8,417 bases of DNA from Candidatus Methylomirabilota bacterium (GCA_023249165.1 JAHFDE010000090.1:1-8417); one strand, 5' to 3'. Shown: positions 1 to 6,580, numbered from the stretch's first letter. Numbers and translations are program-made. Notes: a model not told the origin generated them from the letters alone.

Positions 1-1
1 G

Positions 2-2545
2 TTGTGGAACGGCAAGGACGCCATTCTGAAGGAGCGCCTCTTCGGGCTCACCAACAGCGAGGCGAACCACGGCGAGGACGTGAAGGAGTACTACTTCTAC
101 CTCGACAGCACGCCGACCCACTCGTACATGAAGTTTCTGTACAAGTATCCCCAGGCGGCCTTTCCCTACGCCGACCTGGTGGAGACGAACCGGCGGCGAA
201 CCCGCGAGGAGATGGAGTACGAACTCCTCGATACCGGAGTATTTAAGGATGATCGCTATTTCGATGTCTTTGTGGAATACGCCAAAGCCGGTCCGGAGGA
301 CATCCTGGTGCAGATCACCGCGACCAATCGGGGGCCGGAGGCGGCCGAGCTGCACGTGCTGCCGACCCTGTGGTTTCGCAACGACTGGGCGACGTGGATA
401 ACCAGACCGTCCGAGAAGCCGATACTCAAGCAGATCAAGGGACCGGCAGGCACGCGTGCGATTGAGGCAACGCATTCCGTACTGGGGACGTACACCTTGT
501 ATTGCGAAGGCGATGCGCCGCTGCTCTTTACCGAGAACTCAACCAACCACGCCGCGCTCCACCTCAACTACCCGGACATTGGCCCGTACCTCAAGGACGG
601 CATCAACAACTACGTGGTAAATGGTCAACAGGGCACGGTGAACCCCGACAAGCACGGAACCAAGGTTGCGGCACACTACCGGCTGAAGGTCGGCCCGGGC
701 AAGTCGGTCGTTGTGCGGTTGCGCCTCACCGGCCAGCCCCCGGCCGGTCAGGACAAGATAACCCCCTTCGGGAAGGACTTTGAAGAGACCTTGGCCGCCC
801 GGCTGCGGGAGGCTGATGAATGCTATAAGTCAGTGACCCCGCCATCGGTCTCTCCGGATGCAGCCAGGGTGATGCGCCAGGCTATCGCGGGCATGCTCTG
901 GTCGAAGCAGTATTACTACTGGGATGGCGATGCGTGGCTGGAGGAGCACAACGCCCACCCCCTCCATCACGGGTACCGCGCCTTCCGGAACGGTGAGTGG
1001 TTCCACATGATCAACGACGACATCATCTCGATGCCGGACAAGTGGGAGTACCCGTGGTACGCGGCCTGGGACCTCGCCTTCCACACGCTGCCGCTCTCGA
1101 TCGTGGATCCCGATTTCGCCAAGGAGCAGATGGAAATGATGCTTCGCGGGCTCTACCTCCATCCCAGCGGCCAGCTCCCGGCTTATGAATGGAACTTCAG
1201 CGACGTGAACCCCCCGGTGCACGCCTTTGCGACCCTGTTCCTGCACCGCACCGAGCAGGCCCAGCGCGGCGAGGGGGACATTGATTTCCTCAAGTCGGCA
1301 TTCAACAAGCTCATGCTGAACTTCACCTGGTGGGTGAACCGCAAGGACCGCTTCGGCAAGAACGTGTTCGAGGGCGGCTTTCTCGGCCTCGACAATATCG
1401 GCGTCTTCGACCGGAGCGCGCCGCTGCCCACCGGAGGTTATCTTGAACAGGCGGACGGCACGGCCTGGATGGCCTTCTTCACGCAGAACATGCTCGAGCT
1501 CGCCGTGGAGATCGCCGCCCACGACCACACCTACGGGGACATCGCATTAAAGTTCTTAGAGCACTTCCTCTATATCGCCGCTGCCATGAACAAGCCCGGG
1601 CAGGAGGGCATGTGGGACGAGGAGGACGGCTTCTACTACGACCTGCTGCGGCTTCCCGATGGCAGCGCCACGCGGCTCAAGGTGCGCTCCATGGTGGGCC
1701 TCCTGCCCCTGTGCGCCACGACGGTGATCGAGAAGTGGCAACGCGAGCGCGTTCCGCAGGCAATGACCGGGTTTCTAACACGCGTACGCCAGATGCCTGA
1801 GCTTCTGCAGTCCATCCACCCCACGGGCCCGGGCCACACCGGGGTGGCCGAGCGGGGCATCCTCGCCCTGGTCAATCCTGAGCGGCTGCGCCGGATCCTC
1901 TCCAAGATGCTCGACGAGAACGAGTTCCTGAGCCCATACGGCATCCGATCGCTCTCCAAGTTCCATGAGCAGCACCCGTACGTTTTCCATGCGGGCGGGC
2001 AGGAGTACCGCGTGGACTATCTGCCCGCGGAGTCGAACACCGGTATGTTCGGCGGCAACTCCAACTGGCGCGGGCCGGTGTGGATGCCGGTAAACGCCAT
2101 CATCATCAGGGCGCTTCTGAGCTTCTACCTGTACTACGGTGACAACTTCAAGATCGAATGTCCGACCGGTTCAGGCAAGATGATGAACCTCTTCGAGGTG
2201 GCCAAGGAGATTTCCGACCGGCTCACGCGGATCTTCCTGCGCGACCCTTCGACCCACTCGACAAGCTCAGGGCAGGCAGGCTCAGGGCAAGCCGGGCGCC
2301 GGCCCGTGTACGGCGGCACCACAAAGTTCCAAGAGGATCCCCACTGGCGCGACTACATCCTGTTCTATGAGTACTTCCACGGGGACAACGGGGCAGGGCT
2401 CGGCGCGAGTCACCAGACGGGATGGACAGGATTGGTGGCGAAGATGATCCAGCTGTTCGGCGTTCTGGATGCCAAGCGGGCGTTGGTGGGCGGCGTCAAG
2501 GAGGCTTTCAAGGCTCAGGCAGGCAAGACGAAACAGGGAGGTTAA
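2..2545 (+). CDS. GH63-like (MGH1-like) glycoside hydrolase, 5'-truncated by the window edge
   Basis: This is a large glycosidase of the GH63/(alpha/alpha)6-barrel type, expected to act on alpha-glucosidic or related sugars; the exact substrate cannot be told. The frame is open from the first bases and starts mid-domain at WNGKDAILKERLFGLTNSE. Family members as I remember them have roughly 80 more N-terminal residues, so the true start lies outside the window and the TTG at base 2 is not a start. An N-terminal beta-sandwich part (visible residues about 1-270) precedes the helical barrel. Asp357 in the AAWDLAFH block is the likely general acid. Glu790 in FYEYFHGDNG, followed by the GASHQTGWTGL block, fits the general base seen in GH63/GH37 enzymes; both assignments are by analogy. 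No signal peptide can be judged. Residues about 749-764 are an insertion encoded by a small repeat (listed separately). The stop overlaps the ribosome binding site of the following amylase remnant, so the two were probably once co-translated. Confidence 0.88.
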   Translation: MWNGKDAILKERLFGLTNSEANHGEDVKEYYFYLDSTPTHSYMKFLYKYPQAAFPYADLVETNRRRTREEMEYELLDTGVFKDDRYFDVFVEYAKAGPEDILVQITATNRGPEAAELHVLPTLWFRNDWATWITRPSEKPILKQIKGPAGTRAIEATHSVLGTYTLYCEGDAPLLFTENSTNHAALHLNYPDIGPYLKDGINNYVVNGQQGTVNPDKHGTKVAAHYRLKVGPGKSVVVRLRLTGQPPAGQDKITPFGKDFEETLAARLREADECYKSVTPPSVSPDAARVMRQAIAGMLWSKQYYYWDGDAWLEEHNAHPLHHGYRAFRNGEWFHMINDDIISMPDKWEYPWYAAWDLAFHTLPLSIVDPDFAKEQMEMMLRGLYLHPSGQLPAYEWNFSDVNPPVHAFATLFLHRTEQAQRGEGDIDFLKSAFNKLMLNFTWWVNRKDRFGKNVFEGGFLGLDNIGVFDRSAPLPTGGYLEQADGTAWMAFFTQNMLELAVEIAAHDHTYGDIALKFLEHFLYIAAAMNKPGQEGMWDEEDGFYYDLLRLPDGSATRLKVRSMVGLLPLCATTVIEKWQRERVPQAMTGFLTRVRQMPELLQSIHPTGPGHTGVAERGILALVNPERLRRILSKMLDENEFLSPYGIRSLSKFHEQHPYVFHAGGQEYRVDYLPAESNTGMFGGNSNWRGPVWMPVNAIIIRALLSFYLYYGDNFKIECPTGSGKMMNLFEVAKEISDRLTRIFLRDPSTHSTSSGQAGSGQAGRRPVYGGTTKFQEDPHWRDYILFYEYFHGDNGAGLGASHQTGWTGLVAKMIQLFGVLDAKRALVGGVKEAFKAQAGKTKQGG
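2245..2296. repeat. small palindromic dispersed-type repeat inserted in frame in the hydrolase gene
   Basis: This stretch of about 52 bases encodes roughly PSTHSTSSGQAGSGQAG between the conserved LRD and RRPVYGG blocks, where relatives as I recall them have only two or three residues. It contains an imperfect palindrome (CCCTTCGAC near 2245-2253 and GCTCAGGG near 2265-2272) and a direct repeat GCTCAGGGCA at 2265-2274 and 2280-2289, 15 bases apart and so in frame. The reverse strand carries GCCCTGAGCTTGTCGA, the core of a short repeat seen dispersed in many environmental bacterial genomes, where it gives tell-tale STSSGQA or FDKLRAG peptides. Dispersal in this genome cannot be shown from one copy. 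Confidence 0.75.
2536..2541 (+). promoter_or_regulatory. Shine-Dalgarno site for the first amylase remnant
   Basis: GGGAGG lies 10 bases before the GTG at 2552 and overlaps the last codons of the hydrolase gene; a run of eight A follows the hydrolase stop. It supports GTG 2552 as the original amylase start and shows that the translation start of the remnant is still intact. Confidence 0.6.
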
Positions 2546-2551
2546 AAAAAA

Positions 2552-2650
2552 GTGAAGGCTTTACCCTCTCATCCCTCGCTCTATCAGATCAACACCCGTG
2601 TGTGGCTGACCGAGCTGTCCACGTCGCTCCGCCAGCGGGCACTCGCGTAA
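2552..2650 (+). pseudogene. remnant 1: N-terminal 32 codons of a GH13 alpha-amylase-family gene
   Basis: The reading frame gives 32 residues beginning (V/M)KALPSHPSLYQINTRVW and then TAA. SLYQINTRVWLTELS is recognisable as the beginning of a GH13 alpha-amylase-family protein, which is normally several hundred residues long and is a plausible partner of the GH63-like enzyme upstream. Here the frame ends after LTELSTSLRQRALA, before any catalytic region. The next gene starts 13 bases after the stop, so the body of the gene is gone, not merely frameshifted. The start region, with a GTG and a good ribosome binding site, looks undamaged, so a 32-residue peptide could still be made. A functional small protein is possible but less likely, because the same peptide block recurs at 3040. 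Confidence 0.72.
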
Positions 2651-2663
2651 AGCGGACGCACAC

Positions 2664-3038
2664 ATGGTTTCTCGCAAGAAACTTCAGTTGCTTTGTTTCT
2701 TCAGCATGGTCATCCTTGCGGGCTGTGGGGAATTAGCCATACAGGATCCGGAGAGTCTGTTATTCCCCGGCTTTCAAAGGTCGGAAGTCGTCGGCTTTGT
2801 GGCGGGATTAGGAACGACCTTTGCCGCCCTGCCGGATTTGATCGCGATGCTCAAGCGGAGGTCAAGCAAAGGCATGAATCCGAGGATGGCTGCCATTATG
2901 GGCGCTTTCCAAATCGTATGGGTGTACTACGGGTTGTTGATCGCTTCACGACCCGTGATCCTTTGGAATATCATCGCGGTGGCGACGAATTTTTTCAGCG
3001 TACGCGCATATCTCTATTACGCCCGCCGCGAGCGCTGA
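2664..3038 (+). CDS. SemiSWEET / MtN3-PQ-loop family sugar transporter with lipoprotein-like N terminus
   Basis: The 124-residue protein ends in a three-helix SemiSWEET unit (about residues 42-120); such units dimerise in the inner membrane and pass mono- or disaccharides down their gradient. Helix 1 is VVGFVAGLGTTFAALPDLI, with Pro57 at the kink of the PQ-like motif (PD replaces PQ). The loop KRRSSKGMN matches the charged loop of the family. Trp86 before YYG and Asn102 in helix 3 are 16 residues apart, as in the E. coli SemiSWEET as I recall it, and match the known sugar-pocket residues. Residues 1-21 look like a lipoprotein signal: KK, a hydrophobic stretch, then the lipobox LAGC with Cys21, and a 20-residue linker. 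No clear Shine-Dalgarno site precedes ATG 2664. Base composition is visibly less GC-rich than in the membrane-protein gene at 3257. It sits between two amylase remnants, which fits a sugar-uptake role. Confidence 0.82.
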   Translation: MVSRKKLQLLCFFSMVILAGCGELAIQDPESLLFPGFQRSEVVGFVAGLGTTFAALPDLIAMLKRRSSKGMNPRMAAIMGAFQIVWVYYGLLIASRPVILWNIIAVATNFFSVRAYLYYARRER

Positions 3039-3039
3039 C

Positions 3040-3252
3040 ATGCCGAACGCGCGGGTTCCTTCGCTCTATCAGATCAACACGCGTGTCTGGCTGACGGAGC
3101 TGTCCCGAGGCCTGGGCACGGGCGGTGTATCATCGCCACGCGGGGTGGCGACCGGGTATCCGCGAAGCGGACCTGTTCCAGGGTCCACCCCACTGGCCGG
3201 CGCTCCGCCACAAAATTCCGTGAAGCACCGCAGTCCCGGGAAGCGAGCGTAG
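3040..3252 (+). pseudogene. remnant 2: second GH13 alpha-amylase-family gene start, body lost
   Basis: An ATG one base after the SemiSWEET stop opens a 70-codon frame. The first 24 residues or so (MPNARVPSLYQINTRVWLTE then LSRG) are again the N terminus of a GH13 alpha-amylase-family protein. After about residue 26 (GLGTGG) the sequence becomes low-complexity, Pro/Gly/Ser-rich and unrecognisable up to the TAG at 3252, just before the next gene. No catalytic amylase region exists anywhere in the window. Compared with remnant 1, the 48 bases encoding PSLYQINTRVWLTELS differ at four positions, all third codon positions. The close spacing to the SemiSWEET stop suggests former translational coupling. 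The tail after about 3115 is probably not translated product of any significance. Confidence 0.68.
3133..3151. repeat. 7-bp perfect hairpin in the tail of remnant 2
   Basis: TCGCCAC (3133-3139) and GTGGCGA (3145-3151) form a stem with a 5-base loop, about 18 bases after recognisable amylase homology ends. A second small hairpin, TCCGC-gaa-GCGGA, follows at 3159-3171. No T run follows, so an intrinsic terminator is not supported; it may mark scar or insertion sequence. Confidence 0.4.
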
Positions 3253-3256
3253 AGCC

Positions 3257-4456
3257 ATGGAGCACACCCAAGACGAGTCAGCATCGCTCGCGGAGCCCGC
3301 CGACTTCTCGCTGGTGCTGGGCGGGCCGCTGTACAAGCTCTACCTGCGTAGCCGCCTGGCGAGGCCGGGACTCGAGCTTGCCGCCCGGCGGACGATCGCG
3401 ATCCCGCTCATCGCCTGGCTGCCCTTGCTCGTGCTCGCGCTTGTCGAGGGCCATGCGTTCCCCGGGACGATCGCCGTGCCGTTCGCGTACGACCTGGAGG
3501 TGCACGCCCGGTACCTGCTCGCGCTGCCCCTCCTGATCGCCGCCGAGCTGATCGTGCACATGCGGCTCCGGCCGATCATCGGGCAGTTCCTCGCGCGGGG
3601 CATCGTGCCGCCGCCGGCCCGCGCCCGGTTTGACGCGATCCTCGCCTCCGCGATGAGACTGCGAAACTCCGTGGCGCTCGAGGTCTCGATGATCGTGTTC
3701 GTGTACACCGTCCTGCACGTCTTCTGGCGGAGCCAGACCCTGCAGACGCCCACGTGGTTCGCGACGCAGGTGGCGCCGGCCTGGCGGCTGTCGTGGGCCG
3801 GATGGTGGTACAGCTACGTGAGTGTCCCCCTCTTCCAGTTCATCGTCCTCCGCTGGTATGTCCGGCTCTTCATTTGGTCCCGTTTTCTCTGGCAGGTCTC
3901 GCGGCTCGATCTCCGCCTCGTCCCCACCCATCCTGACCGCGCCGGGGGCCTGGGCTTCCTCGGAGAGAGCGTCAGGGCCTTCACGCCCGTGCTTCTGGCC
4001 CAAACTGTTCTCGTCTCCGGCGTGATCGCCAACCGCATCTTCCACGAGGGGGGCGCGCTGCCGGCCTTCAAGGAGCAGATCGTCGGGATCGTCATCCTAC
4101 TGGTCGTCATCATCCTCGCGCCGCTCACGGTCTTTGCCCCGCACCTGGTGGCCGCGAAACGGTCGGGTCTACGCGAGTACGGAATCCTCGCTACGCGCTA
4201 CGTGCAGGAGTTCGATGCCAAGTGGGTCCGCGGGGGCGCCGGGAAGGAGGAGCCCCTCATCGGGAGCGGGGACATCCAGTCCCTCGCCGACCTGGCGAAC
4301 AGCTTCGAGGTGATCCGGGGGATGCGGCCGGTGCCGTTCGGCAGGGATACGGTGGTCCAGCTCGTGGTGATAATAGCGCTGCCGTTCGCTCCGCTGCTCC
4401 TGACCGTGGTCCCGCTGGAGGAGCTGGTGCACAAGCTCCTGACGGTGCTGCTGTGA
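3257..4456 (+). CDS. polytopic integral membrane protein of unknown function
   Basis: I do not recognise a named family for this 399-residue protein. Hydrophobic segments lie at about residues 46-64, 84-102, 139-158, 182-207, 241-262, 274-297 and 366-383, giving about seven membrane helices. Between the fourth and fifth is a short loop with the strongly conserved-looking motif THPDRAGGLGFLG (224-236). A cytoplasmic or periplasmic stretch (about 300-360) precedes the last helix and contains GDIQSLADLANSFEVIRGM, likely helical. The N terminus (about 45 residues) has no signal peptide. ATG 3257 is the first in-frame start after remnant 2, but its ribosome binding site is weak. No catalytic or transporter signature is visible. 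The following beta-barrel gene starts 223 bases later in the same direction, so co-transcription is possible but unproven. Confidence 0.8.
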   Translation: MEHTQDESASLAEPADFSLVLGGPLYKLYLRSRLARPGLELAARRTIAIPLIAWLPLLVLALVEGHAFPGTIAVPFAYDLEVHARYLLALPLLIAAELIVHMRLRPIIGQFLARGIVPPPARARFDAILASAMRLRNSVALEVSMIVFVYTVLHVFWRSQTLQTPTWFATQVAPAWRLSWAGWWYSYVSVPLFQFIVLRWYVRLFIWSRFLWQVSRLDLRLVPTHPDRAGGLGFLGESVRAFTPVLLAQTVLVSGVIANRIFHEGGALPAFKEQIVGIVILLVVIILAPLTVFAPHLVAAKRSGLREYGILATRYVQEFDAKWVRGGAGKEEPLIGSGDIQSLADLANSFEVIRGMRPVPFGRDTVVQLVVIIALPFAPLLLTVVPLEELVHKLLTVLL

Positions 4457-4679
4457 GCGATGCTGAGGACTCCCGGCCGGCACGGCGCGCCTCGCCCGCA
4501 TCAACGCGCGGGCCGGGGCGGCGGACACTGCTGAGGACTTCTCGCAGCGGATACGAACAGGTTTGGGGTCTGGAATGCGGTGAGCAGATGAAATGCGTTT
4601 GTGTTGACAGTCAGGGCTCAGGCGGCAGGGCGTGAGAATGGGCGTCGGGGGAATTGGCCATCGAGGGGGCGGGTGGTCG
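4457..4679 (+). other. intergenic gap before the beta-barrel gene
   Basis: No gene is supported here. An 11-base direct repeat TGCTGAGGACT occurs at 4461-4471 and 4529-4539. A perfect TTGACA hexamer at 4604-4609 could be a -35 box, but the expected -10 position is GC-rich and poor. An in-frame GTG (4632) and ATG (4638) upstream of the chosen start of the next gene would put 14-16 glycine-rich residues in front of a clear signal peptide, so they are not used. Confidence 0.4.
4663..4669 (+). promoter_or_regulatory. Shine-Dalgarno site deciding the beta-barrel start
   Basis: GAGGGGG lies 10 bases before ATG 4680. It favours that start over the GTG at 4632 or ATG at 4638, and agrees with the signal peptide, which begins MTMARLATLALAG. 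Confidence 0.5.
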
Positions 4680-5492
4680 ATGACGATGGCCCGCCTCGCA
4701 ACCCTCGCCCTGGCCGGCCTGCTGGTCCTGACCTCGGCGGTTGCCGCGGAAGAGGCGGGAGAAAAGGACGCCCTGACAGAGCTGGCCAAGCAGGAGCAGA
4801 ACCCGCTCGCCCGCATCATCCGGTTGCAGCTCGAGGACAACGCGCAGTTCGGCTTCGGCCCCGACAACGAGGTCCTGAACTTCCTGAGGATCCAGCCGGT
4901 CATCCCCTTTGATCTGAGCGAGGACTGGAGCCTCATCGCGCGGCCGGTCATTCCGATCGTCCACCAGCCCTGGCCGGAGTCCGCGGACGGGCTGGGTGAC
5001 ATCGGCCTGCAGCTCCTCCTGTCGCCGGAGAAGAGCGGCAAGTTCATTTGGGGCGCCGGGCCGGCGTTCCTCTTCCCCACCGCCACCGGCAAGATCAAGT
5101 TCATCAGCACAGAGAAGTGGTCGGCGGGCCCGGCAGTGGTGGGCGTATACACGAGTGGACCATGGGTCGTTGGCGCCATCGTCAACCAACTGTGGTCATT
5201 TGCCGGCGACGACAGCCGGCCGGACGTCAGCGCCATGACACTGCGGCCGGTCATCAACTACAATCTGCCCGATGGCTGGTATCTGACCAGCTCGCCCAGC
5301 ATCGCAGCGAATTGGAAGGCGGATAACGATAACCGGTGGCTTGTGCCTCTCGGGGGTGGTGTTGCGAAGCTCTTCCCCATTGGCTCGAAATGGATGAGCA
5401 TTTCGCTGGAGGCGTTTTACCACGTCAAGTCGCCGGAGATCGGCCCGGATTGGCAGTTGCGGCTCCAGCTCACCTTCCTGCTCCCAAAATGA
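4680..5492 (+). CDS. secreted outer-membrane beta-barrel-like protein ('neuromedin U'-mislabelled family)
   Basis: From ATG 4680 the protein has 270 residues. Residues 1-23 form a typical Sec signal peptide with a likely cut after AVAA. Mature residues 30-45 (LTELAKQEQNPLARII) match the start of a bacterial family that automatic pipelines often label 'neuromedin U'; I recognise it as a putative outer-membrane transporter related to the MetA-pathway phenol-degradation barrel group. The rest is built of alternating short beta strands: FLRIQPVIPF, WSLIARPVIPIV, DGLGDIGLQLLLSP, WGAGPAFLFPTATG, WSAGPAVVGVY, WVVGAIVNQLWSFAGDD, DGWYLTSSPSIAANW. It ends in an amphipathic strand, WQLRLQLTFLLPK, like an outer-membrane beta-barrel C terminus. 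Its length is normal for the family and it looks intact. The cargo is unknown. It lies downstream of an orphan membrane protein and upstream of a potassium channel, with no obvious shared pathway. Confidence 0.8.
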   Translation: MTMARLATLALAGLLVLTSAVAAEEAGEKDALTELAKQEQNPLARIIRLQLEDNAQFGFGPDNEVLNFLRIQPVIPFDLSEDWSLIARPVIPIVHQPWPESADGLGDIGLQLLLSPEKSGKFIWGAGPAFLFPTATGKIKFISTEKWSAGPAVVGVYTSGPWVVGAIVNQLWSFAGDDSRPDVSAMTLRPVINYNLPDGWYLTSSPSIAANWKADNDNRWLVPLGGGVAKLFPIGSKWMSISLEAFYHVKSPEIGPDWQLRLQLTFLLPK

Positions 5493-5573
5493 GAAAAAGG
5501 GGGGCCCGGACACCCGCGATCCCGGAGTGCTGAGTCGGGGGTTACGGCAGCTGGATAAGCGGCTGGAAAAGGA

Positions 5574-5603
5574 TTGAAAATTACAGACAAGAATTGGTAA
5601 ACT
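5574..5603 (+). promoter_or_regulatory. candidate sigma70-like promoter for the potassium channel
   Basis: TTGAAA (5574-5579) and TAAACT (5598-5603) are 18 bases apart in a locally AT-rich patch just before ATG 5609. The match is 5/6 and 4/6 to consensus. If used, transcription would start at about the ATG, giving a leaderless mRNA, which fits the absence of a Shine-Dalgarno site. Confidence 0.3.
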
Positions 5604-5608
5604 AGCCC

Positions 5609-6361
5609 ATGACCACAACGCCAGCCCCTCTTGGCCCGCATCCAGGAACATCCCTTCCGCAGGTAGGCTATTTTCGCTACTCCGGTGCCTTACTGATGGG
5701 GGCGTTGGTGCTCCTCTTTGTTGTCCTACCCTTTGTGGAGGACCTGCCCACCGGGGAGATCCTTAAACCGAGCCTGATTGCGCTTGTGATGGTGTTTGCT
5801 GTGCTGGCCGTACGGGGAACACGCTGGACCTTGGCGACCGTGCTCGCACTGCTCATTCCTGCGCTGGGTGGGAAATGGGCCAGTCATTTCGCTCCCGGCT
5901 TGGTCCCGGCTCCCGTGTCCCCGGTCGCCACCATGCTGTTCTTCGCCTTTGTCGTGGCGTTGATCCTCCGGTTCATTCTCAGGGCTCCGAGGGTAGATGC
6001 TAACGTACTCTGCGCCGGCCTCTCCGGCTACTTAATGCTGGGACTGCTGTGGGTGCCGGCGTACACGCTAACCGCCCACCTGACGCCGGGCGCGTTTGCT
6101 TTCAGCACAGGACATCAAGGCGCAGTCTCGATGGAAGGCCTCACTGCCTTCTATTTCAGCTTTATAACCCTATGCACAGTGGGTTACGGCGACGTGACTC
6201 CGGTTTCGAACGTGGCGCGAATGCTCGTGGTGACGGAGGTCATTGCCGGCCTCTTCTATATAACGGTACTGATATCACGCCTGGTGGCGGTGTATTCTAC
6301 CCAGAATTTGCCCGGCCAGGCAGAGGCGTCGGCAGCAAGCATGGATTCACAATCCACATGA
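5609..6361 (+). CDS. potassium-channel family protein with TVGYGD filter (Ion_trans_2 type)
   Basis: The 250-residue inner-membrane protein carries the potassium-channel pore module at its C terminus: outer helix about 134-152, pore helix about 176-188 (GLTAFYFSFITLC), selectivity filter TVGYGD at 190-195 and inner helix about 203-229. Four further hydrophobic segments (about 26-43, 52-68, 73-87 and 106-124) come first, giving a 4+2 helix layout. None has the regularly spaced arginines of a voltage sensor. The C-terminal tail of about 20 residues (STQNLPGQAEASAASMDSQS) is too short for an RCK/TrkA_N gating domain, so gating is unknown. It should assemble as a tetramer to pass K+. ATG 5609 is the natural start, with a short polar N terminus; no ribosome binding site is visible. 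Confidence 0.85.
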   Translation: MTTTPAPLGPHPGTSLPQVGYFRYSGALLMGALVLLFVVLPFVEDLPTGEILKPSLIALVMVFAVLAVRGTRWTLATVLALLIPALGGKWASHFAPGLVPAPVSPVATMLFFAFVVALILRFILRAPRVDANVLCAGLSGYLMLGLLWVPAYTLTAHLTPGAFAFSTGHQGAVSMEGLTAFYFSFITLCTVGYGDVTPVSNVARMLVVTEVIAGLFYITVLISRLVAVYSTQNLPGQAEASAASMDSQST

Positions 6362-6467
6362 GCAAACCGAAACAAGGGCAGGGAGGCGAGGCCTACCGCC
6401 GCTAATGCCAGAGTACTTATTCCTTTTGGGGGCCAGGTTTCTAAAATTTCGGCCGGGCAGGCTAGCC

Positions 6468-6506
6468 CGCATTATTCACGAGCGGAGTGTCTTCGTGAAT
6501 AATGCG
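6468..6506. repeat. left-end hairpin of the palindromic element
   Basis: CGCATTATTCACGA (6468-6481) pairs perfectly with TCGTGAATAATGCG (6493-6506) over 14 bp, leaving an 11-base loop. It overlaps the left terminal inverted repeat, so the same bases can pair locally or with the far end. Confidence 0.85.
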
Positions 6507-6513
6507 CCTCCCG

Positions 6514-6580
6514 GTGCGGCCTTGGCCGCACGAGAGGTTTCGACAGCCGCTTTCGCGGCCTGCTCAAGGCTAGCCCTGAG
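6514..6580. repeat. three small GC-rich palindromes inside the element
   Basis: GTGCGGCC-tt-GGCCGCAC spans 6514-6531 (8-bp stem). GCCGC-tttc-GCGGC spans 6546-6559 (5-bp stem). A near-palindrome CTCAaGGCTAGCCcTGAG spans 6563-6580. Together with the end hairpins they make almost the whole left two thirds of the element self-complementary. Confidence 0.6.

Noticed and set aside
830..1528. 232-codon - strand frame inside the hydrolase gene
   Set aside because: Antisense shadow; the + strand matches conserved glycosidase blocks throughout.
3278..4045. 255-codon - strand frame opposite the 399-residue membrane protein
   Set aside because: Highly charged Arg/Glu/Asp/Gly-rich shadow of hydrophobic codons; not protein-like.
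4604..4609. Perfect TTGACA as a promoter for the beta-barrel gene
   Set aside because: No acceptable -10 hexamer lies 15-19 bases downstream, where the sequence is GC-rich, so it is only noted in the intergenic entry.
4169..5257. Long (362-codon) - strand frame spanning the end of the membrane-protein gene, the gap and the barrel gene
   Set aside because: Composition is Arg/Ser/Pro-rich with no domain, and it opposes two well-supported genes.
6358..6405. A 15-codon frame (MSKPKQGQGGEAYRR) overlapping the channel stop as ATGA
   Set aside because: Too short and without recognisable homology; the overlap alone is not evidence of translation.
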